Shown here: piece by piece, positions 15,901 to 24,142 of the stretch
Layout: every line of letters begins with the position of its first letter
Position numbering within the stretch: the first letter of the stretch is position 1
Source of the DNA: Methanoculleus sp.
GTDB taxonomy: Archaea; Halobacteriota; Methanomicrobia; Methanomicrobiales; Methanoculleaceae
Assembly (NCBI RefSeq): GCF_020696975.1
Contig: NZ_JAJGBK010000028.1
Coordinates: 1-40,299, forward strand
Reading direction: 5' to 3'
DNA: 40,299 nucleotides
Made by a program: the position numbers and the translations under genes
Notes under the pieces: generated by a model
What the model saw: only the letters and a program-made list of their open reading frames with translations
Database searches by the model: none
Told to the model about the DNA's origin: nothing

Positions 15901-17311
15901 CGATGCCCTGATCCGGCAGAAGGCCGGGGATGTGCTTATCGGCCTTGGGGATATGGTCATCGGCCCGCTCATCGAGGCGCTGGGGCACCCGGACGACACG
16001 CTCCGCCTGGAGGCGATCGACATCCTCACCCGGATCGGGAAACCGGCCGTCGCCAGCCTTACGGAGGCACTTGGAGACGAGCGTTATCCGGTGCGGCTGG
16101 GCGCGGCGGAGGTCCTCGGGCGGGTCGGATGGGTGCCGGAGACCGAGGGTGAGACCGTTCGCTACCTGATAGCAAAGGAGCAGTGGGCCTCTGTTGCGAA
16201 GGTCGGTCCCGCGGCGGTCGAACTGCTGATCCGGGCGCTCGACGACCCTGACAGCACAATCCAGATGGGTGCGGCCCGGGCGCTCGGCATGATCGGGGTG
16301 CCTGCGGTCAGGCGGCTGATCGATGAGCTCCGCACCGAGCAGGAGGGCGGGCAGAGAAAGGCGGTCGAGGCGCTCAAGATGATCGGGGAAGCGGCGATCG
16401 TCCCGCTCATCGATGCCCTCCAGGACCGTGACTGGCATATCCGTCTGGGCGCTGCCCGGGCGCTCGTCGGCATCGGGGACCCGGCTGTCGAACCGCTGGT
16501 CCGGGCTCTTCGCGGCGGCTCTCCGGCTGTCCAGATGGGAGCGGCCGCAACCCTCGGCAAGATCGGAAATCCGGGCGCAATCGATCCGCTCACGGAGACG
16601 CTCCTCTCCGGGGACTGGCGCGTGGGCCGTGTTGTCGTGCGGGCGCTCGGCATGATGGGCGAGCCGGCGGTCGTCCCGCTCCTCTCGGTCCTTGAGGAGG
16701 GGGGAGATACGGCCCGGAAGGGCGCGGTGACGGCCCTCGTGCTGATCGGCGAGCCGGCGTCCCGCCTGCTCCCCGGCGCACTCACGGGCGGGCATTTCCG
16801 CGTCCGTGCCGGGGCTGCGGATGCCCTCGACCGCCTGGGCTGGTCGCCGGCCCCCGGGGAGGAGACGGCCGTCTACCTGATCGCGAAGGAGCGGTGGAGC
16901 GACCTTGTCCCGCTGGGTCCGGTTGCGGTCGGGCCGCTGGTCGCGGTCCTGAACGACCGCGACGACAGCATCAGGCGCCGGGCGGCGAAGGTCCTCGGCG
17001 AGGTGCGTGACCCGCGTGCGGTCCCGGCGCTCATACCCCTCCTCCACGATGACTACTACAGTATCCGGCGGGAAGCCGCGGCTGCCCTCGTCACGATCGG
17101 GGCCCCGGCCATGGATGCGGTTGTATCCGCGCTCGGCGACCCGGACGGTGATGTCAGGAAACGTGCGGCGGACGTGCTCTCTGAGATCGGGGATGCACGG
17201 GCGGTCGAGGCTCTCAGGGATCTTCTCAACGACGAGGACTGGTACGTCCGGAGGGCTGCGGAGGATGCGGTGGAGCGGATCCGGGAGCGGGCCGGCGGCG
17301 AGTCGGGATGA
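12989..17311 (+). CDS. Giant HEAT-repeat (PBS-lyase type) protein
   Basis: 1,440 codons from ATG 12989. From about residue 290 to the end it is an unbroken array of roughly 35 HEAT repeats of ~31 residues, of the PBS-lyase type (for example VDPLIRLLDDPAIRDTAAAA). Five times the array is interrupted by a helix pair with the signature LGW.P...E...YLIA.E.W, near residues 449, 622, 827, 1057 and 1294. Residues ~105-290 are acidic and low-complexity, probably disordered. A hydrophobic stretch ending SSLLSCGG (residues ~48-70) resembles a lipoprotein signal if translation starts at ATG 13130; the start is therefore uncertain (12989, 13130 or later). HEAT solenoids are protein-binding scaffolds. The partner is unknown and neighbours give no hint. 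Confidence 0.88.
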   Translation: MCIKTPREFPDDHFADSITGINDLAADQLDRAGGCVPGLIDKCAPFGMLRAPVCVIVVVTCLSSLLSCGGVSGVPAFSTIETICPIVCLPGLFGPNGSSFLRHWTKKWTEENNKEDTADDRDTSRSDPDVSLEEIPGTNSLDEHIWLDGETKLFDKLEMIPEALRQYDDLVSGERGAALPLTGKRDDAGKPAAYSPERGPADSIPDEPDASQGLPLDGLPTPQFESPGDEDVAIIPGLDDRDDKPSPEPAEDEFCWFEDAYDPTGDVSDLPEDVSGPADVTTDAVPSLSLHENRPIELLIADIGSDDADLRERAIHAVAERGDDAVAPLVRALALADEGRRWCVAEALALIGEGAIPALVAALGDDATQAGAAATLVRIGGPAVPSLIAALAGGEGEVQFGALYALREIGDAAVPSLVGALDSPDATIRKPAAMILRELGWEPPDEAGAIRYLIAGEAWLDVAEYGEAAVDPLIRILRSSDRKTWWHAARTLGEIGEAAVAPLTGLLHDGDREIRSLVVMALGEIGSPAVDPLIRLLDDPAIRDTAAAALVKIGEPAAEECVRALDTADEETLAALCEILSALGEAAVPPLIQALTSDRSRAHAAGILDGMGWEPWNETERVWYLIAREEWTELALMGVPAVDPLIRTLNGDDNRIRSEAAATLGEIGHPLAVGPLVDILADNIVAPAAVDALVAIGRPAITPVLALLDGGADAARENAVEVLGRLGAAEAVPAIVDLVRSGGDRLHRKAADALVSIGAPAVMPLIPLLGEDGDGHAGAVTALIRIGEAALEPLVDVLDDENPRTRMGAALVLKKLGWVPTGVKEQAVYLVALQQWQEVVDLGPAAVDSLAARLADPDTGVRGGVAESLARMGAPAVPHLVRLLGEEARSGPAGDTLVRIGEAAVEPLVRALDEEGLWQAAAAVLVRIGAPAAGALVPVLGRPDLGPVAANALAAMGESSVNVLVLALGNGDALIRQKAGDVLIGLGDMVIGPLIEALGHPDDTLRLEAIDILTRIGKPAVASLTEALGDERYPVRLGAAEVLGRVGWVPETEGETVRYLIAKEQWASVAKVGPAAVELLIRALDDPDSTIQMGAARALGMIGVPAVRRLIDELRTEQEGGQRKAVEALKMIGEAAIVPLIDALQDRDWHIRLGAARALVGIGDPAVEPLVRALRGGSPAVQMGAAATLGKIGNPGAIDPLTETLLSGDWRVGRVVVRALGMMGEPAVVPLLSVLEEGGDTARKGAVTALVLIGEPASRLLPGALTGGHFRVRAGAADALDRLGWSPAPGEETAVYLIAKERWSDLVPLGPVAVGPLVAVLNDRDDSIRRRAAKVLGEVRDPRAVPALIPLLHDDYYSIRREAAAALVTIGAPAMDAVVSALGDPDGDVRKRAADVLSEIGDARAVEALRDLLNDEDWYVRRAAEDAVERIRERAGGESG

Positions 17312-17666
17312 TGGGCGGACCTTTGTCGCCAATCTGACCGAAAGTAGGTTCTTCCTCGTAGCTCCATTCGAAGACCTCTGGTCTTCTTAAACCCCAGCCT
17401 TCACACTTTCTTCGAACTACGTTCTGAATTGCCAGTGAGCCCGATAGAGCGGGCCGCGGGGATATCCGGTGGAAAACCGTGCATGGGTTTTGTGCGATTG
17501 AAAGGAGTTCGAACACCGGAGGCGCCCGGGCCCGGAAATAGCGGTTTGGGAGTGCATGCGAGTGGAGCAAGGTCGACAGAGCCGGACCCCGCGCTCTTTC
17601 AGGCCCGGTATGAGCCGGATATGGGGCTTAAAAAGGGTGGTATTGCCGTAAGCGCATTACAGCGCC
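17312..17666. other. Convergent intergenic region, HEAT / STAS genes
   Basis: 355 bp between two gene 3' ends. It holds a perfect 7-bp hairpin (17370-17386). A segment near 17500-17530 contains GTTCGAAC, but no tRNA cloverleaf forms. I see no credible coding sequence. Confidence 0.6.
17370..17386. terminator. GAAGACC-TCT-GGTCTTC hairpin
   Basis: A perfect 7-bp stem with a 3-nt loop about 60 bp after the HEAT-gene stop, followed by TTAAA. It is symmetric and could act for either strand. No T-tract of note follows, so function is a guess. Confidence 0.35.
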
Positions 17667-18950
17667 TTACACATCCATATCGATCCCTGATATATAAGCC
17701 ACACCCAGTTTCGCCCGCCGGATCCGGGTGGTGTCCTTGAGGTGCCGCATGTCGACGAACTCGGCCTCGTTCACGATCTTGCCAATCTGCCGGGAGAGAT
17801 CGAGCGTCGCGTCCCACGGCACCCCGCGGAAGATGACGCCGTGGTTATGGAGCTGCAGTTGCCGGGTTGTTTGACGGTTTTCGTCGGTGAGGGCTGAAAG
17901 GTGCTCGTCGTTGCAGGCCGAATAGTCCACTCCGAACCCGAAACTGACCATCGTGTCGCCGTGGTACTTCGGCCCATCATCCTCTTCAAGCCATTCCGTT
18001 ACGTTCGCTTCAGCATTGATGGGCAGACCGTTCGTTGGGGCTGATCCGGCAACAGGTGACCTCTTCACCCCCAGACTCCGGACTCCATCGACAACAGCCC
18101 ACATGGCGATGGCGACGATGCCGGCAAAATCGCGCTTCTGCTCCCGCGCAAGGTCGAAGATCGTGCGGTATACGTCAGAGAGCGTGATACTGCCGCTGTC
18201 TCCAGCGTCGATGGTGACGATCTCGTGGAACGGTCCGTCAAGCGCGACGTTGTATCCTGCGTAGACGTAAAGTTCCCCCGTCTCCTTCGCCGGCGTGAAG
18301 AAGTCCGGTGTAGCGTTCCCATCGGTCGGCAGCCATACCATCGAACCGTGAAGCGTGATCATCTCTCCAAGGAGTGGGAGGACGTCCGCCACACTCGCCC
18401 CGAGCGCGCCGATGCCGAGCGAGTACTGAAGGGCGGAGAACGGTATCGCACGGATGTCTTCTTCCGCCAGGCGGGCATGCAACATCTTATTCAGGCTGCC
18501 GGTGGCCCGGAGCGACGATCTCTGTGTGGAGGCCCGTTCTATGGTATAGGCAACGCCGTTCCTCATGACCGGGGTTCTGGCGATCTCGTTGATGACCGAG
18601 AGGCTGTCCTGCGGCCTTCTGCAGGCGGCGACGGCTTCCTCGACCCTGGCATAGGTGGAGAACACCGATGCTACTCCGGCCATATCGAGAACGCTCTTTG
18701 GATACTCCTGCATTCCGGCAAGGGCCAGGATGCCGTTGCGCTCCTTCAACTGTTTCTTCGCGGCGATGAGAACCCGGATGCCCGCACTGCTCAGGTAATT
18801 CACCCCTGCAAGGTCAAAGACGATTGACCTGTCGTCGTCCTGCAACGACGCCTGCACGGCATCGGAGACCTGCCCCGCACCGTAGCCATCAAGCCTTCCG
18901 CGCATTGAAAATGTCAGGATGCCGTCTATCCTCTCGATCTGCAGTTCCAT
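17667..18950 (-). CDS. STAS-domain protein with unrecognised C-terminal domain
   Basis: A 427-aa protein. Residues 1-110 are a STAS domain of the anti-sigma-antagonist type: an early beta strand ILTFSMRGRLDG, then VFDLAGVNYLSSAGIRVLI with the serine pair S54/S55 at the usual phosphorylation loop. A ~45-residue linker follows. Residues ~155-427 form a second domain with blocks such as GIGALGASVADVLPLLGEM, AGYNVALDGPFHEIVTID and FAGIVAIAMWAVVDGVRSLG. I do not recognise this domain; the acidic/glycine blocks faintly recall PP2C-like folds but lack clear metal motifs. No anti-sigma kinase is adjacent. Archaea have no sigma factors, so it probably takes part in another phosphorylation-switch pathway. 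Confidence 0.75.
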   Translation of the reverse strand: MELQIERIDGILTFSMRGRLDGYGAGQVSDAVQASLQDDDRSIVFDLAGVNYLSSAGIRVLIAAKKQLKERNGILALAGMQEYPKSVLDMAGVASVFSTYARVEEAVAACRRPQDSLSVINEIARTPVMRNGVAYTIERASTQRSSLRATGSLNKMLHARLAEEDIRAIPFSALQYSLGIGALGASVADVLPLLGEMITLHGSMVWLPTDGNATPDFFTPAKETGELYVYAGYNVALDGPFHEIVTIDAGDSGSITLSDVYRTIFDLAREQKRDFAGIVAIAMWAVVDGVRSLGVKRSPVAGSAPTNGLPINAEANVTEWLEEDDGPKYHGDTMVSFGFGVDYSACNDEHLSALTDENRQTTRQLQLHNHGVIFRGVPWDATLDLSRQIGKIVNEAEFVDMRHLKDTTRIRRAKLGVAYISGIDMDV

Positions 18951-19111
18951 ATGTATCCGGTACAGTATCGGGCTTACGTCTGTTAACTCTTCTCAAATCA
19001 GTTTTGCCCTTTCACGGTGCGCCCGTTCGGGGTAACCCCTGACTTCGTCTGAGGACTGCAGGATACGGAGGAGAACTGCTGCTCGTTATGTTTGGTTTCA
19101 GGATAGATGGA

Positions 19112-19196
19112 TGCGAGAGGCCGGATTCGAACCGGCGAACTCCTACGAGACTAGGCCCTCAACCTAGCGCCTTTGACCTAGCTTGGCAACCCTCGC
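19112..19196 (-). tRNA. tRNA-Leu (anticodon GAG)
   Basis: On the minus strand an 85-nt class II tRNA folds cleanly. The acceptor stem is GCGAGGG with CTCTCGC (one G-U) and discriminator A. The anticodon stem-loop CTAGG-TTGAGGG-CCTAG gives anticodon GAG (Leu, CUC/CUU codons). A long variable arm follows, then the T-arm GCCGG-TTCGAAT-CCGGC. CCA is not encoded and there is no intron. Confidence 0.96.
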
Positions 19197-19374
19197 TCTG
19201 TTCCTCTATATACAACGCAGTGCAACATGAAATATCTTGCTCTCCCGGAGGACGGGGTTCTATGGGCCCGGGCCGGAGTCTGCCCATACCCGCCTGCTGC
19301 AGTGCAGACCCGGACACCGGTGCCCCGGGACCGCCTTCGGTGCGTATTTATGCGCCTCACGCCAACATTTCCAC

Positions 19375-19878
19375 ATGTGGGCTGACATCTCACGGGAGTT
19401 TGCCGACTCACCATCCCAGAGCCGGGTCGTCCGGTTCCTGCTGGAAAACGGGTTCGGCATCAACGAGGACGGGCGGATTGCCTGTAACGGCGTCGAGATC
19501 CCCGCCACGCACATCGGGAGAGCGATCGAGACCGACCGTCGGGTCGTCGACGCAACAGCCCGTCGCATCCTTGAGAACCCTGACCTGCGGGAGGTCTTCA
19601 TCCGGATGCGCGCCGCGCCCGACCTCTCCCGGGTCGCCGAGGCCCTCGGTCTCTCGGTCATCACGCTCTATCCAAAGGACGCGCACCAGAAGGGGATCGT
19701 CGGCGCGGCGGTCAAAGTCCTCGTCGATCACGATCTCTCCATCCGCCAGATATTCGTCACCGACCCTTACCTCGCCGAAGAGCCGAGACTCGTGATGATC
19801 GTGGACGAGCCGCGGGTTCCGGCATCGGTTTACGAAGACCTGCGCGCGCTTCCGCAGGTGAAACGGCTGATCATCTGA
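19375..19878 (+). CDS. HTH-ACT predicted amino-acid metabolism regulator (COG2150-like)
   Basis: 167 aa from ATG 19375. The frame is open further left to 19237, but the extra residues are not protein-like, and a TATA-like GTATTTAT at 19344-19351 is ~26 nt before this ATG, pointing to a leaderless start. The N-terminal half has helical segments (SRVVRFLLENGFGIN, HIGRAIETDRRVVDATARRI). The C-terminal half, from about residue 95, is an ACT domain (VEALGLSVITLYPK-like strand, IRQIFVTDPYLAEEPRLVMI). ACT domains bind amino acids to control enzymes or transcription. The combination matches the archaeal family described as a predicted regulator of amino acid metabolism. Its 3' end overlaps the HD gene by 8 bp, convergently. 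Confidence 0.75.
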   Translation: MWADISREFADSPSQSRVVRFLLENGFGINEDGRIACNGVEIPATHIGRAIETDRRVVDATARRILENPDLREVFIRMRAAPDLSRVAEALGLSVITLYPKDAHQKGIVGAAVKVLVDHDLSIRQIFVTDPYLAEEPRLVMIVDEPRVPASVYEDLRALPQVKRLII

Positions 19879-20356
19879 AAAGTTCCACTTCTCGCCCGAG
19901 CCGGCAGATCCGCTCCCTCTGCCGTCCTGGGATAGCTATTGCGTGCTGCATCCGCTCCTCCATCGTGATGACGCGGGTCCCTTTCACCAGGTTGTCCGCA
20001 TGGGCGACGATCTTCTCTTCAAGCGTCCGCGGCATGCAGTCGCGCGGTGTCAGGTCGAGGAGCGAGCACTCCTCGGTCGTCAGCCCGGCGCCGATATGCC
20101 GTTCGACGATGGCGACGATCGCTTCGTCAAGACCGAACGACCGGCATATCGTGCCGCCCACTTCAGCATGGCGAATATCGTGCGTCACTCCGCGACCGAT
20201 ATCGTGGAGGAGAGCCCCGGCCTCGACCAGGTCGCGGTCTACAATAGGATCGGAGGCATAGGTGAGCGCGAGGTCACGCACCGCCCGGCAGTGCGCGATG
20301 ACCCCTTCCGAGCACCCGGCGCGCCGGAGGAGAGCGATGCAGTCCTCTTCACGCAC
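19871..20356 (-). CDS. HD-domain metal-dependent phosphohydrolase
   Basis: 161 aa from GTG 20356. A longer upstream frame exists but is Ser/Arg/Thr-rich shadow of the TFE gene. HD-family motifs: H in GVIAHCRAV near residue 23, HDIGRG near residue 53, H in DIRHAEVGG, and VERHIGAGL near residue 90, followed by a conserved aspartate region AHADNLVKG. This is the archaeal HDIG group (TIGR00295-like). HD enzymes hydrolyse phosphate esters of nucleotides or cyclic nucleotides; the substrate is unknown. The start overlaps the end of the TFE gene by 8 bp, so it is co-transcribed with tfe. Confidence 0.85.
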   Translation of the reverse strand: MREEDCIALLRRAGCSEGVIAHCRAVRDLALTYASDPIVDRDLVEAGALLHDIGRGVTHDIRHAEVGGTICRSFGLDEAIVAIVERHIGAGLTTEECSLLDLTPRDCMPRTLEEKIVAHADNLVKGTRVITMEERMQHAIAIPGRQRERICRLGREVELFR

Positions 20357-20870
20357 TCCCGAGGCTCTCCTTGATCCTGTCGACCCGTCTTCTGAGAGCG
20401 GTCGCGAGGAGTTCGTTATCGAAGTGTTCGAGCATCTCCTCGCAGTTCGGACACTCGAAGTTCCAGTTCGCCGCGTCCGTGAAGGTGTAGATGGCGCCGC
20501 AGCCCTTACAGGTATAGAAGTCGTTCTTCTCCTCGTAGGTGAGCCGTGCGTCGAGGTGTTCGAGGGCATCCTTGATCTCCTCCTCGATCACGTCGTGGAG
20601 GCGGTCCAGGCGGAGGTGCCAGAGATAGGTGAGCCAGCCGGTCTCTGCGTTCTTCAACCGCCGGTACTCGGCGAGTCGCCTCTCATAAAGCGTGTACAGC
20701 GTGTGGCGGACCGTGTTGAGGTTGACCCCGGTCTTCTCGGCAAGCTCCTCGTCGCTGTGCTCCCCATCTTCGGGGAACCGCCTGAGAAGTTCGACCCCTT
20801 CCTCCCCGATCATGCGCAGGATGTAGGCGTGGATTGCCGGGTCGTTTAATAGTTCATTGACGGATACCAT
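20349..20870 (-). CDS. tfe: Transcription factor E (TFE alpha)
   Basis: A 173-aa basal transcription factor that helps open promoter DNA with RNA polymerase, TBP and TFB. The N-terminal winged helix covers residues 1-85 ([19 protein letters not shown], then [20 protein letters not shown]). A coiled linker follows, then a zinc ribbon with CKGCG and CPNCE (residues ~122-145). The frame continues left of this ATG, but the family start is [16 protein letters not shown]-like box 23-37 bp upstream agrees with a nearly leaderless mRNA from here. The HD hydrolase gene follows with an 8-bp overlap. Confidence 0.95.
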   Translation of the reverse strand: MVSVNELLNDPAIHAYILRMIGEEGVELLRRFPEDGEHSDEELAEKTGVNLNTVRHTLYTLYERRLAEYRRLKNAETGWLTYLWHLRLDRLHDVIEEEIKDALEHLDARLTYEEKNDFYTCKGCGAIYTFTDAANWNFECPNCEEMLEHFDNELLATALRRRVDRIKESLGSA

Positions 20871-20892
20871 GCTCAATTCTCCCCTATAACTT

Positions 20893-20907
20893 GATATTGT
20901 ATAATAG
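20893..20907 (-). promoter_or_regulatory. TATA box for tfe operon
   Basis: The minus strand reads CTATTATACAATATC, centred ~30 nt before ATG 20870. Confidence 0.55.
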
Positions 20908-20996
20908 ATCTCTCCCGCATTGATGCCCCGTACCTGGGTTCTCAACCTTTAATTTCCTTTCCTGTTTGAGAGGGCCGAAGGGGACGTGCCCGGGGC

Positions 20997-22073
20997 TCAA
21001 CCCCGGATCAGCCTCCGGACGGCCCCGGTATTTCTCTCAAGGTCCGCATACGCCGCCGTCTCCGTCTCTCCCACCCCGTAGACGCTCACGACCGCGTGCC
21101 CCTCCTCAAACTCGTTCCCGGGCCAGGGAATATCGGCAATCCGGGGCGCAAGCGCCGAGAGGTCGTTATCAAGGCGCATATCCCGTTCGGCAAAGAGGAT
21201 CCGCCGGACCGCGACCTGCCGCGCTGCGGGCCGCACCGCAGGGATCACACCGCGGCAGGCGTCCATGTGCATACCAAAGACGCTCTCTCCTGTCGCCATC
21301 TCGACCGTATCCACGGTTGCCTGGAACCGGGGATTGATCTCGATTGCCCAGGGCTTCTCTCCCGCCATGAAGTCGATCCCGACCGAGCCCACGCACCCGC
21401 TTGCAGCAGCAATCCGCTCTGCTGCCGCGACCATCTCTTCGGCAAGCGGGTGGGCAAACGGGGTGACCGACCCGGCAAACCCGTGTGCGCTCTCCCCCTC
21501 CCCCCGGAGGATCTGGCGGTTGACCGCGATGGCCCGTGCGCGCCGGCCGTCCGTGACGCAGGAGACGCTTGACGGGATCCCGTCGACGAGTCGCTGCGCG
21601 ATGTAGGGCACGTCCGGCCAGGTCTCCTCCCACCGGCGGAGTTCTTCCCCGGTCTTCACGACCGCGTTCCTCCACCCTCCGGCTCCCCTGCGCGGTTTGA
21701 CCATCACCGGAAACTGATCGCTCGCGGCAAGCGGCGGGACCGGCACCTCCAGCCCCTCGAAGAACCGCTGGATCTCCAGTTTGTCGAGGAACCGCTCGAC
21801 TTTCCGGGGCGGTGTGCCGCAGAGCGGGATCGTCGTCCCGATCGTCTCGGCGCCCGAGGTGACGACCAGCGCGTCGACCGGGTGACGGGCGGCGAGTTCG
21901 GTGATCCTGTCCGGGAGTTCGGCGAGGTCATCGAACGAGAGGCAGTCCTCCGTGTACCAGGCAAGGTCCCGGTCGCAGAAGTGGTCGACGGCGTAGACCG
22001 TGTAGCCGGCCCGGTGGGCCGACTGCGCCACGTGGCGCGTGGCGAACCCGGCAACCAGAACCCGCCCCGTCAC
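20997..22073 (-). CDS. ATP-grasp carboligase-like protein (COG2232)
   Basis: 358 aa from GTG 22073. The longer frame upstream is shadow of trm56. It starts with a Rossmann-like pre-ATP-grasp strand ([20 protein letters not shown]). The ATP-grasp fold follows: [19 protein letters not shown] (nucleotide-binding lysine and glycine loop), [35 protein letters not shown] and [12 protein letters not shown] (metal ligands E and N). It matches archaeal COG2232, related to biotin carboxylase, with no known substrate. The C-terminal ~70 residues, with a cysteine near DACRG, form a separate subdomain. GTG 22073 overlaps the trm56 stop by 4 bp, so the two are coupled. Confidence 0.85.
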   Translation of the reverse strand: MTGRVLVAGFATRHVAQSAHRAGYTVYAVDHFCDRDLAWYTEDCLSFDDLAELPDRITELAARHPVDALVVTSGAETIGTTIPLCGTPPRKVERFLDKLEIQRFFEGLEVPVPPLAASDQFPVMVKPRRGAGGWRNAVVKTGEELRRWEETWPDVPYIAQRLVDGIPSSVSCVTDGRRARAIAVNRQILRGEGESAHGFAGSVTPFAHPLAEEMVAAAERIAAASGCVGSVGIDFMAGEKPWAIEINPRFQATVDTVEMATGESVFGMHMDACRGVIPAVRPAARQVAVRRILFAERDMRLDNDLSALAPRIADIPWPGNEFEEGHAVVSVYGVGETETAAYADLERNTGAVRRLIRG

Positions 22074-22594
22074 CGCTCCACCGTCTTCTTGCCTGCCTTC
22101 GCCGGCTCGATCCGGATCTTCGCGTCCGGGTACTCCCGGTTGAGTTCCTTCCCCTCGTAGAGGTGGTCGAGGAAGAGGGCGAGGCTTGAGATCTCGGAGT
22201 GGGGCTGGGTCGTCACCGAGACGTTGTAGTCGGCAAGGCCGTAGATGTCGCCCGGCACCTTCTCCGCCCCCACCACGACGAGCACCCGCTCTTCTCCGCG
22301 GATCTCGTCGATGACGTCGGTCATCCGGAGCCCGTACATCGTGAGGTGGGCGACCTTGCCGCCGGCGGCTTTCCAGTCCAGGATGCACCGCCGCCACTTC
22401 ACGTCGTTCTCCACGAAGAAGTCTCCCCCCCACCGTGAGGCCACGTCCGTTATGCTCGCGATCACGCCGGGGTCGTTTGCGGCGAGGTACATCCCCCGGG
22501 CCCCGAGTGCCCGCGCCGCGAGCCCGACGTGTGTCGTCACCCGCTGGTCGCGTTCGGGCCGGTGGCCTATCCGGAGTACGGCAACTTCAGGCAT
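22070..22594 (-). CDS. trm56: tRNA (cytidine(56)-2'-O)-methyltransferase
   Basis: A 174-aa archaeal SPOUT methyltransferase that methylates the ribose of C56 in the T-loop of tRNAs. Signatures: [20 protein letters not shown] at the N-terminus, [11 protein letters not shown], the central [14 protein letters not shown], and the knot region [24 protein letters not shown] spanning about residues 103-126, then [17 protein letters not shown]. The length is typical. It is preceded 2 bp upstream by a winged-helix gene and followed by an overlapping ATP-grasp gene. Confidence 0.95.
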   Translation of the reverse strand: MPEVAVLRIGHRPERDQRVTTHVGLAARALGARGMYLAANDPGVIASITDVASRWGGDFFVENDVKWRRCILDWKAAGGKVAHLTMYGLRMTDVIDEIRGEERVLVVVGAEKVPGDIYGLADYNVSVTTQPHSEISSLALFLDHLYEGKELNREYPDAKIRIEPAKAGKKTVER

Positions 22595-22596
22595 GA

Positions 22597-22878
22597 TCAG
22601 TCATCCCTCTTTTTCGCCCTGACGACACCGTTCTCGATGACGAACGGGAGGTCATCTGCAGTATACCGGCACTGGCACTCGATCAGCGACTCCTGGATGG
22701 AGAGGAGGCGCACTGTATCACCGGTCCGCCGGACCAGGAGGTAGTGTTCCAGGCGCTCAAGCGATGCCGTGACCGCACCGGGTTCAAGCCCGGTGGCTGC
22801 TGCCAGGTCCTCGACCGTAATGCTGCCGGTTTGTGGAATCCCGTGATATACAGCCCAATCCAGATCTTCCTCACGCAC
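22597..22878 (-). CDS. Small winged-helix protein upstream of trm56
   Basis: A 93-aa protein with a GTG start. Residues ~18-70 form a winged helix-turn-helix ([20 protein letters not shown], then [17 protein letters not shown]). The C-terminal part has two cysteines in IECQCRYT and a basic tail AKKRDD. It is probably a DNA- or RNA-binding protein; it sits directly before trm56 with a 2-bp gap, so co-expression is near certain. A TATA-like box centred ~30 nt upstream supports the GTG as a leaderless start. Confidence 0.75.
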   Translation of the reverse strand: MREEDLDWAVYHGIPQTGSITVEDLAAATGLEPGAVTASLERLEHYLLVRRTGDTVRLLSIQESLIECQCRYTADDLPFVIENGVVRAKKRDD

Positions 22879-22902
22879 ACCTATTCTTTTTTCCGGACAG
22901 AC

Positions 22903-22914
22903 CGATATAGTTAT
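22903..22914. promoter_or_regulatory. Shared TATA-like element, trm56 operon / 130-aa gene
   Basis: GATATAGTTATT reads as AATAACTATATC on the minus strand, ~30 nt before the winged-helix start at 22878. On the plus strand it would start RNA near 22935, ~50 nt before ATG 22988. Either or both directions are possible. Confidence 0.45.
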
Positions 22915-22987
22915 TCATGCGCCGCCTGTGCCGTTCCGGCTCTGCCGGGCGCTTTCCGGGCGGTATACACTACGGTGGGAACCGGGT

Positions 22988-23380
22988 ATGGCCGACTATG
23001 CAGAACTGGCGGACCTTGCCGACAAACTCTTTGAGGCAAGTGGCGACGACGACGAACTTCTCGCAGAGAGACTCGATACGCTTGACGAAGAGGCCCGGGG
23101 AGCGCTGCTCTCCTCCGACCTCCTCAACGCCTATCAGGTCTTCTACTACTTCTTCCGGGAGACGCCGGACGACCTCGTGATGGAGCGGCTGCAACTCCAC
23201 GCGGCATCGGACCTTGTGCGGGGAATCGTCATCGACGAGGTCGATATCTATGAGGTGGTGTTCGGCATGGTTGACGGGGAGCCCGTCGTTCTCATCACCG
23301 ATGGAGAGGAGACGCTCGTACGGTTTGAAGGAAAACAGGCATATGCCGGGACCATCCGGTACCTGGACGAGTCCCTGTAG
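22988..23380 (+). CDS. Conserved-looking acidic 130-aa protein, function unknown
   Basis: The start is ATG 22988; the frame extends further left but that part is not protein-like. The protein is strongly acidic with an N-terminal helical region (YAELADLADKLFEASGDDDE, then EARGALLSSDLLNAYQVFYY). The second half looks like beta strands (VDIYEVVFGMVDGEPVVLIT, then LVRFEGKQAYAGTIRYLDES). No catalytic motif, cysteine or membrane segment is seen. I do not recognise the family. It is divergent from the trm56 operon and ends in a T-tract terminator that overlaps the end of the UPF0280 gene. Confidence 0.75.
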   Translation: MADYAELADLADKLFEASGDDDELLAERLDTLDEEARGALLSSDLLNAYQVFYYFFRETPDDLVMERLQLHAASDLVRGIVIDEVDIYEVVFGMVDGEPVVLITDGEETLVRFEGKQAYAGTIRYLDESL

Positions 23381-23408
23381 ACGGGCGATCTGGCAGAACC
23401 CCGCAGGG

Positions 23409-23415
23409 TTTTTTT
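23409..23415 (+). terminator. T7 tract after the 130-aa gene
   Basis: Seven T residues ~30 bp after the stop, preceded by a G+C-rich stretch. Archaeal termination commonly uses such T-tracts. It overlaps the last codons of the convergent gene. Confidence 0.55.
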
Positions 23416-24142
23416 AACTCCTGCCGTGCCGCCAGTCGCCTCCGGCAGTGATCAGCCGTTCATCCACCCTCGCCCGCACGATCTCGGGGAGGTCCCCCCA
23501 GCGGATGACCGCGTCGTTGATGATGGCGAGCACGCCCGTAACTCCGGTCCCCGGGAGGGCGTCGAGGACTGATGTGTCGCCGGGGGTGATCCGGTTGCAG
23601 ATCGCCGTCGCCCAGGCGTCCGCGACGGCGACGTCGGGGGCAAAGACCGTCACGGCGTCGGCGACGCCGAAACTGATCGACGGCCCCACCGTCGCCGACG
23701 AGGTGCAGATCCCGAGAATCTCGTTCTGCGGCGGGATTCGGAACGCGATATGCCCGCTTAATGGCGATGCCCCCGCATAGATGCCTATCTTCACATCGCG
23801 GTCGCTCACAAGAGCAATATCCCCGCCGTTGTCGATGAGGGCAAACGTCGCGCCGGCTTCGACCATCGCCTCCACCCCGGCCCAGGCGATGGCGCCCGCC
23901 ACGGCCGCCATCGGCCCGACCCCGGCAACTGCTGCGGCCCGGGCCATGCGGCCGGGTGTCCTCTCCGGGGCCTTCGGTGTATAAGGCTCAAGGGTTGCCG
24001 AAAAATAGGGATCCGCGGCGATCTGCTGCTCGACCTCCTGCCGGGCGGCGATCATCCCGGACTTTGCCGCCTTGACGTGCCCGGGATCGTCGGCGAGGAT
24101 CGTCGTGATCGTCTGCCGGAACTCGAAGTGCTCCCGTATCAT
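23414..24142 (-). CDS. UPF0280 / COG2122 ApbE-like protein (sulfide assimilation)
   Basis: 242 aa from ATG 24142, which overlaps the upstream stop by 4 bp. Signatures are the glycine/alanine region MARAAAVAGVGPMAAVAGAI, FALIDNGGDIALVSD, and GICTSSATVGPSISFGVADA, in the ApbE-like UPF0280 family. A Methanosarcina member of this COG was shown genetically to help sulfide assimilation at low sulfide (established for that relative; inferred here). It is the third gene of the homocysteine operon, after the aspartate-semialdehyde sulfurtransferase and its ferredoxin partner, which fits a role in sulfur donation to homocysteine and cysteine. Confidence 0.9.
   Translation of the reverse strand: MIREHFEFRQTITTILADDPGHVKAAKSGMIAARQEVEQQIAADPYFSATLEPYTPKAPERTPGRMARAAAVAGVGPMAAVAGAIAWAGVEAMVEAGATFALIDNGGDIALVSDRDVKIGIYAGASPLSGHIAFRIPPQNEILGICTSSATVGPSISFGVADAVTVFAPDVAVADAWATAICNRITPGDTSVLDALPGTGVTGVLAIINDAVIRWGDLPEIVRARVDERLITAGGDWRHGRS

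Noticed and set aside
12989-17311. HEAT array considered as a phycobilisome lyase
   Set aside because: PBS-lyase-type repeats are generic HEAT repeats; there are no phycobiliproteins in methanogens.
14144-17332. 1,062-codon minus-strand frame opposite the HEAT gene
   Set aside because: A by-product of the periodic G+C-rich HEAT coding sequence; rich in R, D, P and G without any domain pattern.
17500-17535. GTTCGAAC suggestive of a tRNA T-arm
   Set aside because: No acceptor or anticodon stem can be paired around it.
20356-20569. N-terminal extension of the HD hydrolase frame
   Set aside because: Ser/Thr/Arg-rich and lying inside tfe; the HD protein starts at GTG 20356.
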